From Candidatus Cloacimonas acidaminovorans str. Evry (lineage in GTDB: Bacteria > Cloacimonadota > Cloacimonadia > Cloacimonadales > Cloacimonadaceae): a stretch of DNA of 64,000 nucleotides. Of the stretch, positions 1-8,788 are shown piece after piece. The notes beneath the pieces were generated by a model. The model searched no databases. It saw only the letters and a list, made by a program, of their open reading frames with translations, and was not told where the DNA came from. The stretch is from assembly GCF_000146065.2 (NCBI RefSeq), contig NC_020449.1, positions 1,960,654 to 2,024,653 on the forward strand, written 5' to 3'. Position numbers and translations under genes: made by a program. The stretch's first letter is position 1. Every line of letters starts with the position of its first letter.

Positions 1-2
1 TT

Positions 3-758
3 TCATTGTTTATCCAGATTATTTTCCAGCAATTGGGGTTCGGGAACTTCGCTAAATGGCTTTGCCGGATTTCCTGCCACGATTGTTTTAGCGGGAACAT
101 CTTTGGTAACAACCGCTCCCCCTGCAACAGTTCCATCACTATGAATTGTCTTTCCTGGCAGGATTGTAGCGTTAACTCCTATCCTGGAACCAGTCATCAT
201 CGTTACTCCTTTGAAATGTTTAAAGCGTTCTTTATCGCGACCCATATAATTATCGTTACTTGTTGCTACACAAGGAGCTATAAAACAATAGTCACCAATT
301 TCCGAATAGGCAGTAACATAGCAGTTTGTTTCCAGTTTATTTCTGTTGCCTATATGCACAAAGTTCTCAATTGTAACATTTCTGCCGACTATGTTTAAAT
401 CGCCTAAAGTAACATTTTCCCGAATAGTTGCCAGATCAGCAATCAAATTACGGTTACCGATTGTGCATTGACAATAAATAATTACATTGCTGCCAATCTG
501 GCAAAAATCCCCTATTTCTGTGCCTTTCAGGTCTGTTGGCACTTTAAAAATACTGCGTGGAGAGGAAAGCGGTTTTTTGCCAATTATGGTTCCATCATCT
601 ATCCGGCAGGCATTTCCGATTTTTGTATCCGGATGAATAATAACATTATGCCCTATCAGACAGTCATTTCCAATCTGGACTCCTGCCATAATAACGACAT
701 TATTGCCCAAGGTTACATTCATTCCAATTTTAGCACTTTCGTCAATAAACCGGTTCAT
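3..758 (-). CDS. Hexapeptide-repeat acyltransferase (LpxA/WbbJ-like)
   Basis: This 251-residue protein is built almost entirely from hexapeptide repeats of the [LIV]-G-x4 type from about residue 8 to 235, which fold as a left-handed parallel beta-helix. The C-terminal stretch 'VAGNPAKPF' is the usual end of the helix in acetyl/acyltransferases of the LpxA, WbbJ and WlbB groups. Such enzymes are trimeric and transfer an acyl or acetyl group to a nucleotide-sugar or lipid-A precursor in the cytoplasm. The start is supported by GGAGG four bases upstream of the ATG. It is transcribed divergently from the Xer gene 71 bp away. The length is near LpxA (about 260), but the helical C-terminal domain typical of LpxA is not evident, so a sugar N-acetyltransferase for O-antigen or glycan synthesis is equally possible. 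The acceptor cannot be told from the sequence. Confidence 0.8.
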   Translation of the reverse strand: MNRFIDESAKIGMNVTLGNNVVIMAGVQIGNDCLIGHNVIIHPDTKIGNACRIDDGTIIGKKPLSSPRSIFKVPTDLKGTEIGDFCQIGSNVIIYCQCTIGNRNLIADLATIRENVTLGDLNIVGRNVTIENFVHIGNRNKLETNCYVTAYSEIGDYCFIAPCVATSNDNYMGRDKERFKHFKGVTMMTGSRIGVNATILPGKTIHSDGTVAGGAVVTKDVPAKTIVAGNPAKPFSEVPEPQLLENNLDKQ

Positions 759-829
759 TCGTCCTCCCTTTTTTTACTTAATACCATTTTTTGCTTGATA
801 AGTTTTAAGGCAAGAAAAAAAATGGATTT

Positions 830-1726
830 ATGGAAAAATATATAGCTGATTTCTGCAATTATCTTGCTTTGGAAGGTAAATCGCCCAGAACGATTACTGC
901 CTATAAGCTGGATTTGGAACAATTCCATTCATTTATTCAACGCTATTTTGAAAATGGCGAAGTGGATATAAAAGGAATTACCGTTCTTAATATTCGGGAT
1001 TTTTTCCGCTTTCTTAATGAAAAACCTGATTGTAACCGCTCTTTAGCGCGTAAAAGTGCTGCCTTAAATTCCTTTTTCCGCTATTGTAAAAGAAGCGGTT
1101 TTATTCAGAATAACCCTATGGAAAAAATTAAGCGTCCCAAATATGAAGTTCCTCTTCCCAAATGTTTTACCGAAGAAGAAGTGCGCACTTTGCTTTCTAT
1201 TCCGGATACCGATAGTCCCTTCGGAATAAGGAATAAGGCAATTTTGGAGACCTTATATTCTTCCGGATTACGTATTTCCGAACTGGCAGGAATCCGTTTG
1301 CAGGATATTGATTTGAAAAGAGGATTAGTAAGGGTTACAGGAAAAGGCAATAAACAGCGTATTGTGCCCCTTGGTTCTTATGCTATTGAAGCAATAAATA
1401 ACTATTTAAAGGTGCGTCCCCAATTTATGCGAGAAAATAGTCCCGATTTGCTCTTTTTAACTAAAAGCGGTAAAGCATTTGACACAAAACAGCTGGATAT
1501 TATTCTAAAACGCTATTTTGAACTCGTTGCCAAAGCTAAGGGCTATTCTCCTCATTCTTTAAGACACAGTTTTGCTACCCATTTGCTTTCCAGAGGAGCA
1601 GATTTAAGAGCCATCCAGGAACTTTTAGGACACTCTCTGCTCTCTACTACAGAGACCTATACCCACATTTCCCTGGAAGATATTAAGGAAGCATATAAAA
1701 AGGGCCATCCCCGAAGCAAGGAATGA
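830..1726 (+). CDS. xerD: Tyrosine recombinase XerC/XerD
   Basis: 298-residue site-specific tyrosine recombinase with the length and layout of XerC/XerD. Residues 1-95 form the SAM-like DNA-binding domain (LALEGKSPRTITAYKLDLEQF), and residues 110-290 the catalytic domain. All catalytic positions are visible: R148 (SSGLRIS), K172 (TGKGNKQR), H242 and R245 (PHSLRHSFATHLL), H268 (LLGHSLLSTTETYTH) and the nucleophile Y277. Xer proteins resolve chromosome dimers at dif during division. No IS or phage genes are next to it, so a housekeeping role is likelier than a mobile-element integrase. XerC versus XerD cannot be decided here; the symbol is the closest default. The Shine-Dalgarno sequence is weak. 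Confidence 0.9.
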   Translation: MEKYIADFCNYLALEGKSPRTITAYKLDLEQFHSFIQRYFENGEVDIKGITVLNIRDFFRFLNEKPDCNRSLARKSAALNSFFRYCKRSGFIQNNPMEKIKRPKYEVPLPKCFTEEEVRTLLSIPDTDSPFGIRNKAILETLYSSGLRISELAGIRLQDIDLKRGLVRVTGKGNKQRIVPLGSYAIEAINNYLKVRPQFMRENSPDLLFLTKSGKAFDTKQLDIILKRYFELVAKAKGYSPHSLRHSFATHLLSRGADLRAIQELLGHSLLSTTETYTHISLEDIKEAYKKGHPRSKE

Positions 1727-2029
1727 ACCCGATTAAAAAATCCATAATTCTATCCCTTATGCTTCCCATATCATTCCCATATCGTTCCCATATCGCAATA
1801 TGGGAATCAATTGGGATGGTTAAATGCGATATAGGGTTGAAAACAAGGAGAAAAAGCAGATTTTTCTTGAAGATTTAAGTTAGAAATTATAGCACGCAAC
1901 TGACTGGAGCCATTGGAGCTACCGGATTAAATTCAGGCGTAATTAACGGTCTAATAAATAATCTTATTATTATCTTCTCGGTGCTCTCCGTGTTTTCAGT
2001 GCGCTCGGTGTAAAAAAAAGAAGGAAAAG
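1727..2029. other. Intergenic region with an 11-bp phased dyad and degenerate 'CGGTG' repeats
   Basis: No gene is seen. The region holds the 11-bp phased dyad at 1752-1817 (entered separately). At about 1975-2013 there is a degenerate short tandem tract around CTCGGTG/CTCCGTG/CAGTGCG/CTCGGTG. The A-rich tail with AAGGAAAAG acts as the ribosome-binding site of the next gene, which starts with GTG. Confidence 0.6.
1752..1817. repeat. 11-bp phased dyad element, copy 1 (TTCCCATATCG type)
   Basis: Six consecutive 11-bp units: ATCCCTTATGC, TTCCCATATCA, TTCCCATATCG, TTCCCATATCG, then CAATATGGGAA and TCAATTGGGAT. The last two are reverse complements of the unit, so the element can fold into a long hairpin; the core TTCCCATAT...ATATGGGAA at 1785-1806 is perfect. 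It lies between two co-directional genes. The same unit recurs at 29104-29158. Confidence 0.85.
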
Positions 2030-3412
2030 GTGAAAAAAGTTCTTCTCCTATCCATAAACAGCAGCTGGAGTCAATCCAATCCTGCAATATACTACTTACG
2101 GGAAATGATTGGGGATTTGCCCTATGATGTTATTCTCAAGGAATGGACATTAAAAGACCGGCTTTTGGATGTGCTGTTTGAAATCTATCGCCAAAAGGCA
2201 GAGGTAATTTGTTTTTCTGCTTACATTTGGAACCGTCTTTATTTGCAGGAATTGATTCCAGAAGTTATCAAGTTATTGCCTGAAGCAGTTATTGTAATTG
2301 GCGGTCCTGAAGCGGAAAGTTTATCCTTCCTGAAAAGAAAAGGGCTTTATATTGTCCAAGGTGCTGGTGAAGGAAAATTTCGCTTTCTGGCAGAACACGA
2401 TTTTTCTGCTAATGATGAAGACCTTTCTCGGGCTAAACATATTCCCTTGAAAGATATTCCTTTCCCTTACAGAGAAAGCGATGGGGATACTTTAAAAGGC
2501 AAATTGCTATATTATGAAACATTTAGGGGCTGCCCTTTTGCCTGCATTTATTGTCTTTCGGCAAATGATAAACGCTCCGAACTTCGCTATCAGCCAAATA
2601 ACCAAAAAGATATGCAATGCCTGAATAAGGAATTGGAGACCCTGATTTCTTTTCAGCCAAGAACTATAAAATTCGTAGACCGCAGTTTTAATCTCCATAA
2701 ACAGCTGGCACACTATATTTGGAAGTTCTTTATGGAACAAAATTGCCCGTGCGATGTCCATTTTGAAATCTACCCCGATTTGTTGGAAGAAGACGATATT
2801 GCTTTACTGGAAAAAGCACCGGAAAATAGAATCCGTTGGGAAATTGGTATTCAGACAATAAACTCGGAAGTAGCTTTGAATTGTGGCAGAAAGTCCAATT
2901 GGGAAAAGACAAAATGGGTTTTACAGGAACTGAAAAAACGCACTAAAGTACACATCCACACTGACTTGCTTGCCGGTTTGCCCGGGGAAAATTATGCTTC
3001 CGTATTAAATGGCTTAAATGAGGTCTGCGCTATTCTTCCGGATGCTGTTCAACTTGGCATTTTAAAAATTTTACCCGATACCCCGATGCAGAAAATTGCC
3101 TCGGAATTAAATTATAAATGGCTCAGCCAACCACCCTATCAATGTCTTTCTTCCGATGCCCTTTCTTTTGAGGAAATACAGCAATTGGAAAATTTTGCCA
3201 AGCTCTTAAACCTGTATTGGAATAAAGAAGAATACAAAAGTATGTGGCAGGAAATGCTACAAAAACACTCTGCTACAGATATTCTAACAGCTCTTCAACA
3301 AAAACACCAAGAACTTGGCTATGAATTGCATTCTCTATCCAAAGCTAAAAGAAATGCTGTTATGGCTGATATCTATGTAGCCGGAAGACACCGTTCCTCC
3401 GCAAAAAAGTAG
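2030..3412 (+). CDS. Radical SAM protein with B12-binding-type N-terminal domain
   Basis: 460-residue protein. Residues 1-120 look like a cobalamin-binding-type Rossmann domain (KVLLLSINSSWSQSNPAIYYL, then VICFSAYIW and VIGGPEA), as in many B12-dependent radical SAM enzymes. The radical SAM core follows, with the [4Fe-4S]-binding CxxxCxxC motif at C168, C172 and C175 (GCPFACIYC). The C-terminal third resembles the tail of the DUF4080-type radical SAM group. The start is GTG at 2030 with AAGGAAAAG upstream. Substrate is unknown; family members are often methyltransferases or anaerobic tailoring enzymes. The N-terminal domain lacks an obvious DxHxxG cobalamin motif, so actual B12 binding is uncertain. 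Confidence 0.8.
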   Translation: MKKVLLLSINSSWSQSNPAIYYLREMIGDLPYDVILKEWTLKDRLLDVLFEIYRQKAEVICFSAYIWNRLYLQELIPEVIKLLPEAVIVIGGPEAESLSFLKRKGLYIVQGAGEGKFRFLAEHDFSANDEDLSRAKHIPLKDIPFPYRESDGDTLKGKLLYYETFRGCPFACIYCLSANDKRSELRYQPNNQKDMQCLNKELETLISFQPRTIKFVDRSFNLHKQLAHYIWKFFMEQNCPCDVHFEIYPDLLEEDDIALLEKAPENRIRWEIGIQTINSEVALNCGRKSNWEKTKWVLQELKKRTKVHIHTDLLAGLPGENYASVLNGLNEVCAILPDAVQLGILKILPDTPMQKIASELNYKWLSQPPYQCLSSDALSFEEIQQLENFAKLLNLYWNKEEYKSMWQEMLQKHSATDILTALQQKHQELGYELHSLSKAKRNAVMADIYVAGRHRSSAKK

Positions 3413-3474
3413 AAAGGTAGAAAGGTGAAAAAGTGGAAAAGTGGAAAAGTGGAAAGGTGAAACAAGGAGATAAT
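3409..3474 (+). repeat. Purine-rich 8-bp unit array ending in GTGAAACAAGGAGATAAT
   Basis: Right after the radical SAM gene, units of about 8 bp (GTAGAAAG, GTGAAAAA, GTGGAAAA, GTGGAAAG) repeat about seven times and finish with GTGAAAC-AAGGAGATAAT. The same terminal sequence closes the array at 52135-52187, and a close version (GTGAAACAAGGGG on the minus strand) closes the array at 52859-52951. Confidence 0.75.
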
Positions 3475-3552
3475 TTTTTTATATACTTGAAAGTTAGGGG
3501 GTCATCAACGCTTAACTAACTTTTACACTACCCTATATTTAGTTTAGTGGTG

Positions 3553-3611
3553 AGGACTCATAACGACCATAATTCCTTCTCTAAATTTGTATTAAAGCCG
3601 TTATGAGTCCT
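3553..3611. repeat. 13-bp perfect inverted repeat (AGGACTCATAACG)
   Basis: AGGACTCATAACG at 3553-3565 and its exact reverse complement CGTTATGAGTCCT at 3599-3611 flank a 33-bp loop. The right arm is shared with the ~73-bp hairpin element that starts at 3599, so two mutually exclusive hairpins are possible. The region lies between convergent genes. Confidence 0.75.
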
Positions 3612-3670
3612 TTGCACCTTGAAAGATATAACCCAAGAAAAAATATTAAGGTGCAAACGACTCCTGATTT
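3599..3670. repeat. Dispersed ~73-bp hairpin element, copy 1
   Basis: The element begins CGTTATGAGTCCTTTGCACCTT and ends AAGGTGCAAACGACTCCTGATT. TTTGCACCTT (3611-3620) pairs with AAGGTGCAAA (3648-3657), and outside it GAGTC pairs with GACTC, giving a stem of about 16 bp. Copies with the same length and end sequence are at 15136-15209 (degenerate) and 58871-58943. It overlaps the stop codon of the minus-strand gene ending at 3669, so it may also act as its 3' end hairpin. Confidence 0.75.
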
Positions 3671-6600
3671 ACATATTTGCTGACGAGGAAATCAACCTTC
3701 CGGAAAAGCTGGTTGCCCTTTTACATTGCTCAAAAAGTGCAGTGATATACTTTTCTGCTTGAGCAGGAATAAACTTGATAGTTTTGCTTAATTCGGCAAT
3801 TTTAACAGCTGATGGCTCAAACTTGGCAGGAACATAATTCTGTAAACTAACCAGCAACTTTTCCGCTTCTTGGTTCCAAAAAGGCACTTCCGCACTATTG
3901 GGATTAATCCAATTCAAAGTATAAAACAAACGCATCAATTCATTTATAATAATGGACTTGGCAGGATTGGCACTTTTTGTTATCTGCCCCAAATCACTTA
4001 AAGCGGTTCCTGTCATTTCCAGAAAACTCGGAGCCGGAATTAACAAATCCACGGGTGCTTTTTCATCTTCAAAAGTCATTATGGCAACACTAAATTTTGC
4101 TTGATTGGCTAAAGCGGGATAGACACCCCAACTTAAAACAAAATCCGAAACGGAAAGAGAGAAATCCGGCTGCATAGCTAAACAACCAAGATGATTACGA
4201 AAATCGGTAGAAACCAGAAGATTATCGGTTCCCTGTTCAGAAGCAAAACACCATAAGGCAAAAGCTTCCTGTTCCGAAATGCGATTTTGATTATAGATAA
4301 AGAGTGTCTTATCCGTTGCCTGAACTTCTGCCAGATTGTTATAAACAGCATCGGCAAAACGACAAAACGCATTTTCCGGATAGTTTACTAAAGTTAATTT
4401 CTTTCCCTTTCTTTGCTGTAAGCGGATTAAAGTTGCCAGCACCTGATTTAGTTCTCCGTAAACAACATATTGCTCAAATTTATCCAGAATTTTATAGGGT
4501 TCTTTTTGCGGACTTAAGTTAAGAAAAACATCGCTGAAGGCGGAAAAAACAGGATTGGCAGAAAGTTCTGTCTCATATTTATGAGCAGCTCTTTGCAGTA
4601 TCAGCATTTCTTCCAGAGAAATATAAGGACTAATTTCAAAGCGTTTTGAACTGCATAAAGAAATTTCTTTGGCTATTAAATCAGTTGCTTCCTGCCAGCT
4701 AATTTCCTTAAAAATGCCGTTTTCCTTAAACAGCGGAACTTTCAATCTATCTTTGTCATAAAAGCTCTGCCAGCCAAATCTTCCCTTAAAACAGAGATTT
4801 TTACCGTTAAAAGCAGGTTCCTCTTGGGGAGTTGTAACCCGGGTAACAATTCCTGCTTGTGTTTCGGTTTGAATAAAACAGCCCACTCCACATAAACCAC
4901 AATTTTGCAGAGAGATATCTTTGGGATAAGGATTGAATTTATAGTGAACAGTCCTTTGCATTAAAGCACCTACGGGACAAACATCAATGCATTTGCCACA
5001 GGATAAACAGCTTGTCTTGGTTAACGAATCCCCAAATTCGGGAGCTACAAGAGTGGCAAAACCTCTATAAATATAGCCCAAAACTGCAGGACCCTGAATT
5101 TCGGCGCAGGTTCTGATACAGCGCCCGCAATATATACACTTATTGGGATCCCGCATAATAAAAGGATGACTGTAATCAATAGGATGTTTATTTTTATCCC
5201 CTAAAAATTGAGCGGGATTTACAAAATAATCTGTGCAATATTTACGCAGGGAGCAGGTCTCATTAACAAAACAACCACATTCCAAACAACGTTTTGCTTC
5301 TGCCTTTGCCGTCTCTTCAGAAAAACCGAGCTCCACTTCTTTAAAACTATTTTTTGCCTCAATTACAGGCAGTTCTGGCATCTCTTGGCGCTCAATTTTT
5401 TCATATATAGAATACTCTTCTGGGCTAACTTCTTGTAATGTATTAGCTTTTTTACTGTCAAAAGGCATCAGCTCTGGGGTTATTTCTCCCGTTTCCAAAA
5501 ACCTGTTTATAGCGGTTGCAGCTATCCTTCCATCGGCAATAGCTTCAATTGCGGTAGCAGCACCTCTTCTAAAATCACCTCCGGCAAAAACATTGCCCAA
5601 GCCGGTAAACATAGTTGATTCATCTACAATAGCGGTTTGCCAACGGGAAATAGGCAAAATCTTGTCCTCAATATAGTTCTCCTGGCGGGCAAAAATATCC
5701 ACTTCCGGAACTTGGGAAATAGCAGCAATGATGCTGTCAAAAGGCAGTTCAAAATATTCACCGGTAGGTTCAGGTCTTCTTCTTCCGCTTTTATCTGGTT
5801 CTCCTAAACGCATTTTTTCTATTTTTACGCTGGTTAGATGTTCACCCTTGCCTATATATTCAACAGGATTGGCAAGATAGAAGAATTTAACGCCTTCTTT
5901 TTCACAAGCGGCAATTTCACTTGGCTCGGCAGGCATTTCAGCTTTAGTTCTTCTGTAAATAACTGAAACCTCACAACCTTTTCTAACGGCAGTTCGGGCA
6001 CAATCAACGGCAGTATTTCCTCCTCCGACGATAGCTACTTTTAATCCTAAATCAGGTGAATTGCCTAAAGCGTGCGCTTTCAAAAAATCAACCCCTAAGA
6101 AGCAACCTTCTAAATCACTGCCTTTAACCGGCATTTGAACTGCTTTTTGTGCTCCTATTGCAAGATAAACGGCAGCAAAATCCTGTGCCAGGTCTTGCAA
6201 AAAGATATCTTTCCCCAATTGTTTATTATATTCAATCTGCATTCCATTCGTGCACATCAGCTCTATTTCCGCATCCAAAACATCTTTGGGAAGCCGAAAT
6301 TCCGGAATTCCATAACGCAACCAACCACCTGCTTTCGGAGCTGCTTCATAAATAATAACTTCATAACCCCAGTTGGAAAGATAATAGCCACAGGTTAGTC
6401 CGCTGGGTCCTGCTCCGATAATAGCAACTCTTTTGTTTTTAGAAGGTAACCTTTCGGGAACATAATTCCACACATCTTCGTTATCCATATCGGCAGCATA
6501 TCTTTTCAGCTGACGAATAGCAATGCTTTCATCCACAATTTGTCTTCTGCATTCCTTTTCACAAAAGGCAGGACAAATACGACCAAGGGTTAATGGCATT

Positions 6601-7016
6601 GGCAGTTTCTCTTTAATAACTTTCACTGCCTCATGATATTTTCCGTTAGCTATCAAAGAAACATAGGTCTGAATATCAACAAAATCAGGGCAAGCAACTG
6701 TGCAGGGAGCAACACAATCCGCATAGTGATTGGAAATAAGTAATTCCAAAGCCATTTTACGCGCTTTATGGATTGACTCGCTATCGGTTATAATTTCCAT
6801 TCCTTCAGAAACAGTTGTTCCGCAAGAAGTTACAAAACCCTTTCGGCTTTTCACTTCTACTAAGCAGACCCAACAGGAACCATAAGAGCCAAGTTCTTCA
6901 TCATTACATAAAGTAGGAATTTCAATATTATTTTGTCTGGCAAGTTCTAAAATAGTGATGCCTGGTTCTGCTTTAACCGTTTTCCCATTCAATATTACAT
7001 CTATCATTGCCTGCAC
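3669..7016 (-). CDS. Large subunit of a NuoEFG/Stn-type electron-transfer complex (2Fe-2S, GltD-like, Mo-oxidoreductase-like)
   Basis: 1115-residue multidomain redox protein. In order: a NuoG/HydA-type [2Fe-2S] domain (C37, C48, C51, C65); a GltD-like Fe-S linker (C101, C105, C109, C148, C152, C156); a glutamate-synthase-small-subunit flavoprotein module with a first GxGxxG at 201-206 and a second Rossmann motif (AIVGGGNTAVDCARTAV) for NAD(P)H; an extra cysteine cluster (CLECGC); two [4Fe-4S] ferredoxin motifs (CIYCGRCIRTC and CLSCGKCIDVC); then the CxxCxxxC cluster that opens molybdopterin oxidoreductases (CGLCGVGC). The C-terminal ~400 residues are short for a formate dehydrogenase and show no selenocysteine/cysteine active-site motif, so Mo chemistry is doubtful. 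With the NuoF and NuoE homologues just upstream in the same operon (gap 2 bp), it probably forms a soluble NAD(P)H/ferredoxin transhydrogenase or electron-bifurcating complex; the GltD module recalls StnC of the Sporomusa-type Nfn enzyme. The annotation 'formate dehydrogenase alpha' would be misleading. Confidence 0.8.
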   Translation of the reverse strand: MQAMIDVILNGKTVKAEPGITILELARQNNIEIPTLCNDEELGSYGSCWVCLVEVKSRKGFVTSCGTTVSEGMEIITDSESIHKARKMALELLISNHYADCVAPCTVACPDFVDIQTYVSLIANGKYHEAVKVIKEKLPMPLTLGRICPAFCEKECRRQIVDESIAIRQLKRYAADMDNEDVWNYVPERLPSKNKRVAIIGAGPSGLTCGYYLSNWGYEVIIYEAAPKAGGWLRYGIPEFRLPKDVLDAEIELMCTNGMQIEYNKQLGKDIFLQDLAQDFAAVYLAIGAQKAVQMPVKGSDLEGCFLGVDFLKAHALGNSPDLGLKVAIVGGGNTAVDCARTAVRKGCEVSVIYRRTKAEMPAEPSEIAACEKEGVKFFYLANPVEYIGKGEHLTSVKIEKMRLGEPDKSGRRRPEPTGEYFELPFDSIIAAISQVPEVDIFARQENYIEDKILPISRWQTAIVDESTMFTGLGNVFAGGDFRRGAATAIEAIADGRIAATAINRFLETGEITPELMPFDSKKANTLQEVSPEEYSIYEKIERQEMPELPVIEAKNSFKEVELGFSEETAKAEAKRCLECGCFVNETCSLRKYCTDYFVNPAQFLGDKNKHPIDYSHPFIMRDPNKCIYCGRCIRTCAEIQGPAVLGYIYRGFATLVAPEFGDSLTKTSCLSCGKCIDVCPVGALMQRTVHYKFNPYPKDISLQNCGLCGVGCFIQTETQAGIVTRVTTPQEEPAFNGKNLCFKGRFGWQSFYDKDRLKVPLFKENGIFKEISWQEATDLIAKEISLCSSKRFEISPYISLEEMLILQRAAHKYETELSANPVFSAFSDVFLNLSPQKEPYKILDKFEQYVVYGELNQVLATLIRLQQRKGKKLTLVNYPENAFCRFADAVYNNLAEVQATDKTLFIYNQNRISEQEAFALWCFASEQGTDNLLVSTDFRNHLGCLAMQPDFSLSVSDFVLSWGVYPALANQAKFSVAIMTFEDEKAPVDLLIPAPSFLEMTGTALSDLGQITKSANPAKSIIINELMRLFYTLNWINPNSAEVPFWNQEAEKLLVSLQNYVPAKFEPSAVKIAELSKTIKFIPAQAEKYITALFEQCKRATSFSGRLISSSANM

Positions 7017-7018
7017 AC

Positions 7019-8788
7019 CTATTCTTTAATTACTGCATTGAACTTGCAAACATTTTGGCAAGCTCCGCATTTGATACATTTGCTTTGATCTATTTTATGC
7101 ACTTGTTTTGTTCTTCCGGAAATGCAGGAAACAGGACATTTTCTGGCACAAAGAGTGCAGCCGACACATTTTTCGGGATTGATTTTATATTGTATCAAGG
7201 AAGTGCAAACACCTGCAGGACAATGTTTATCAACAATATGAGCCAAATATTCATCCCTAAAATAATGTAAAGTAGTAAGAACAGGGTCAGGAGCTGTTTG
7301 TCCCAAACCACAAAGAGAACCCTTAATAACATTTTCTGCCAGTTCTTCCAGGTTATCCAGGTCTTGCAATTCACCTTTTCCTTCCGTTATGCGGGTTAAA
7401 ATTTCCAGCATTCGTTTTGTGCCTATTCTGCAGAAAGTGCATTTCCCGCAGGATTCGTTTTGGGTAAAATTCAGGAAAAACCTTGCTACATCAACCATAC
7501 AGGTTCCTGAATCCATTACTACCATTCCTCCGGAACCCATAATTGCACCTGTTGCAGTAATAGAATCGTAATCAACTATGGTCTCAAGTTTTTCGGCAGG
7601 AATGCAACCCCCGGAAGGACCTCCCATTTGAACCGCTTTAAAGGGATTGGCTGTCTTCATTCCACCTCCAACCTTATAGATAATATCCTTCAGGGGAATT
7701 CCCATTGGAACTTCAATTAAACCGCTACCGGCAATTTTTCCAGCTAAAGCAAAAACCTTGGTTCCGGGTGATTTTTCCGTTCCGTATTTCCTAAATTCCT
7801 GTGCACCGTGCATAATTATCCAGGGAATATTTGCCCAGGTCTCTACATTATTGATGTTTGTTGGTTTGCCCCAAAGTCCTTTAACTGCAGGATAAGGAGG
7901 GCGTAAAGTAGGCATACCTCTTTTCCCTTCAATAGATTGCATTAAAGCAGTTTCTTCTCCGCAAACGAAAGCACCTGCACCTTCTTTGATGTGTAAAGCA
8001 AAACTGAAAGAGCTACCCAGAATGTTTTTCCCCAGATAACCCTTTTTTTCGGCGGCAGAAATTGCAGTTTTCAAATGTTCCAAAGCCATAGGATATTCTG
8101 CCCGGCAGTAAATATAACCCTCATTAGCACCAATAGCATAAGCACCAATAATCATACCTTCAATCACGGAATGGGGATCACCTTCCAGAGTACTGCGGTC
8201 CATAAAAGCACCAGGGTCTCCTTCATCGGCGTTACAAATCACATATTTCTTGCTTGAATTTTCAAATGCGCAAAGTTGCCATTTCAGTCCTGTAGGAAAA
8301 CCGGCTCCACCTCTTCCTCTTAAACCGGATTTCTTAATCTCCTCAATTATGGCATTTCTTTCCATTTTCAGGGCTTTTTTCAGGGCTTGATATCCCTCTC
8401 TGGCTTCATAATCCTCAATACATTCCGGGTCTATAATTCCGCAATTGCGCAAAACTATTCTTTGCTGATTTGCCAAAAGAGCATTATGCTTACCACTAAT
8501 CTTTTCCGCTAAAATTATGTTTTCAGCAGGAGTTTTTCCTGCTATATAGTCCTCCAGTATATGAGTTATAGTTTCCGGATTGGCTTTACCGATATGAATG
8601 GAACCAAGTTCGGAACCCACAAATTGCACAATTGGCTCCTCAAAACACATTCCAATGCAAGCTGTCTTTTTCAAAATTACAGGTCTGGAATTGGCATTAA
8701 GATATTGTTCCAAAGCAAGATACACTTCTTGAGCACCAGCAGCTACACCACAACTTGCCAAACCAACTTTTACGATTATATTATTCAT
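7019..8788 (-). CDS. NuoF/HydB-like NADH-binding flavoprotein subunit
   Basis: 589-residue homologue of NuoF/HydB. Residues 1-95 form a thioredoxin-like [2Fe-2S] domain (SCGVAAGAQEV and CIGMCFEEP). The central region has the FMN/NADH-binding glycine-rich stretch GRGGAGFPTGLKW and a second glycine-rich stretch. The [4Fe-4S] motif ESCGKCTFCRIG follows at about 470, and the last 60 residues carry two more [4Fe-4S] clusters (CVGCTLCARKCP and CIKCGACQNVC). This HydB-type extended architecture is found in soluble bifurcating hydrogenases and Stn/Nfn-like complexes rather than membrane complex I. Its start overlaps the stop of the NuoE gene by 4 bp (ATGA), which indicates translational coupling. Confidence 0.9.
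   Translation of the reverse strand: MNNIIVKVGLASCGVAAGAQEVYLALEQYLNANSRPVILKKTACIGMCFEEPIVQFVGSELGSIHIGKANPETITHILEDYIAGKTPAENIILAEKISGKHNALLANQQRIVLRNCGIIDPECIEDYEAREGYQALKKALKMERNAIIEEIKKSGLRGRGGAGFPTGLKWQLCAFENSSKKYVICNADEGDPGAFMDRSTLEGDPHSVIEGMIIGAYAIGANEGYIYCRAEYPMALEHLKTAISAAEKKGYLGKNILGSSFSFALHIKEGAGAFVCGEETALMQSIEGKRGMPTLRPPYPAVKGLWGKPTNINNVETWANIPWIIMHGAQEFRKYGTEKSPGTKVFALAGKIAGSGLIEVPMGIPLKDIIYKVGGGMKTANPFKAVQMGGPSGGCIPAEKLETIVDYDSITATGAIMGSGGMVVMDSGTCMVDVARFFLNFTQNESCGKCTFCRIGTKRMLEILTRITEGKGELQDLDNLEELAENVIKGSLCGLGQTAPDPVLTTLHYFRDEYLAHIVDKHCPAGVCTSLIQYKINPEKCVGCTLCARKCPVSCISGRTKQVHKIDQSKCIKCGACQNVCKFNAVIKE

Noticed and set aside
830-1726. The Xer-type recombinase as an integron or phage integrase
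   Set aside because: Length and motifs are those of XerC/D, with no attachment sites, cassette array or phage genes nearby.
3669-7016. Calling the large redox subunit a formate dehydrogenase
   Set aside because: The Mo-oxidoreductase-like end is too short and has no Sec/Cys active-site motif; the GltD module and NuoE/F partners suit a transhydrogenase better.
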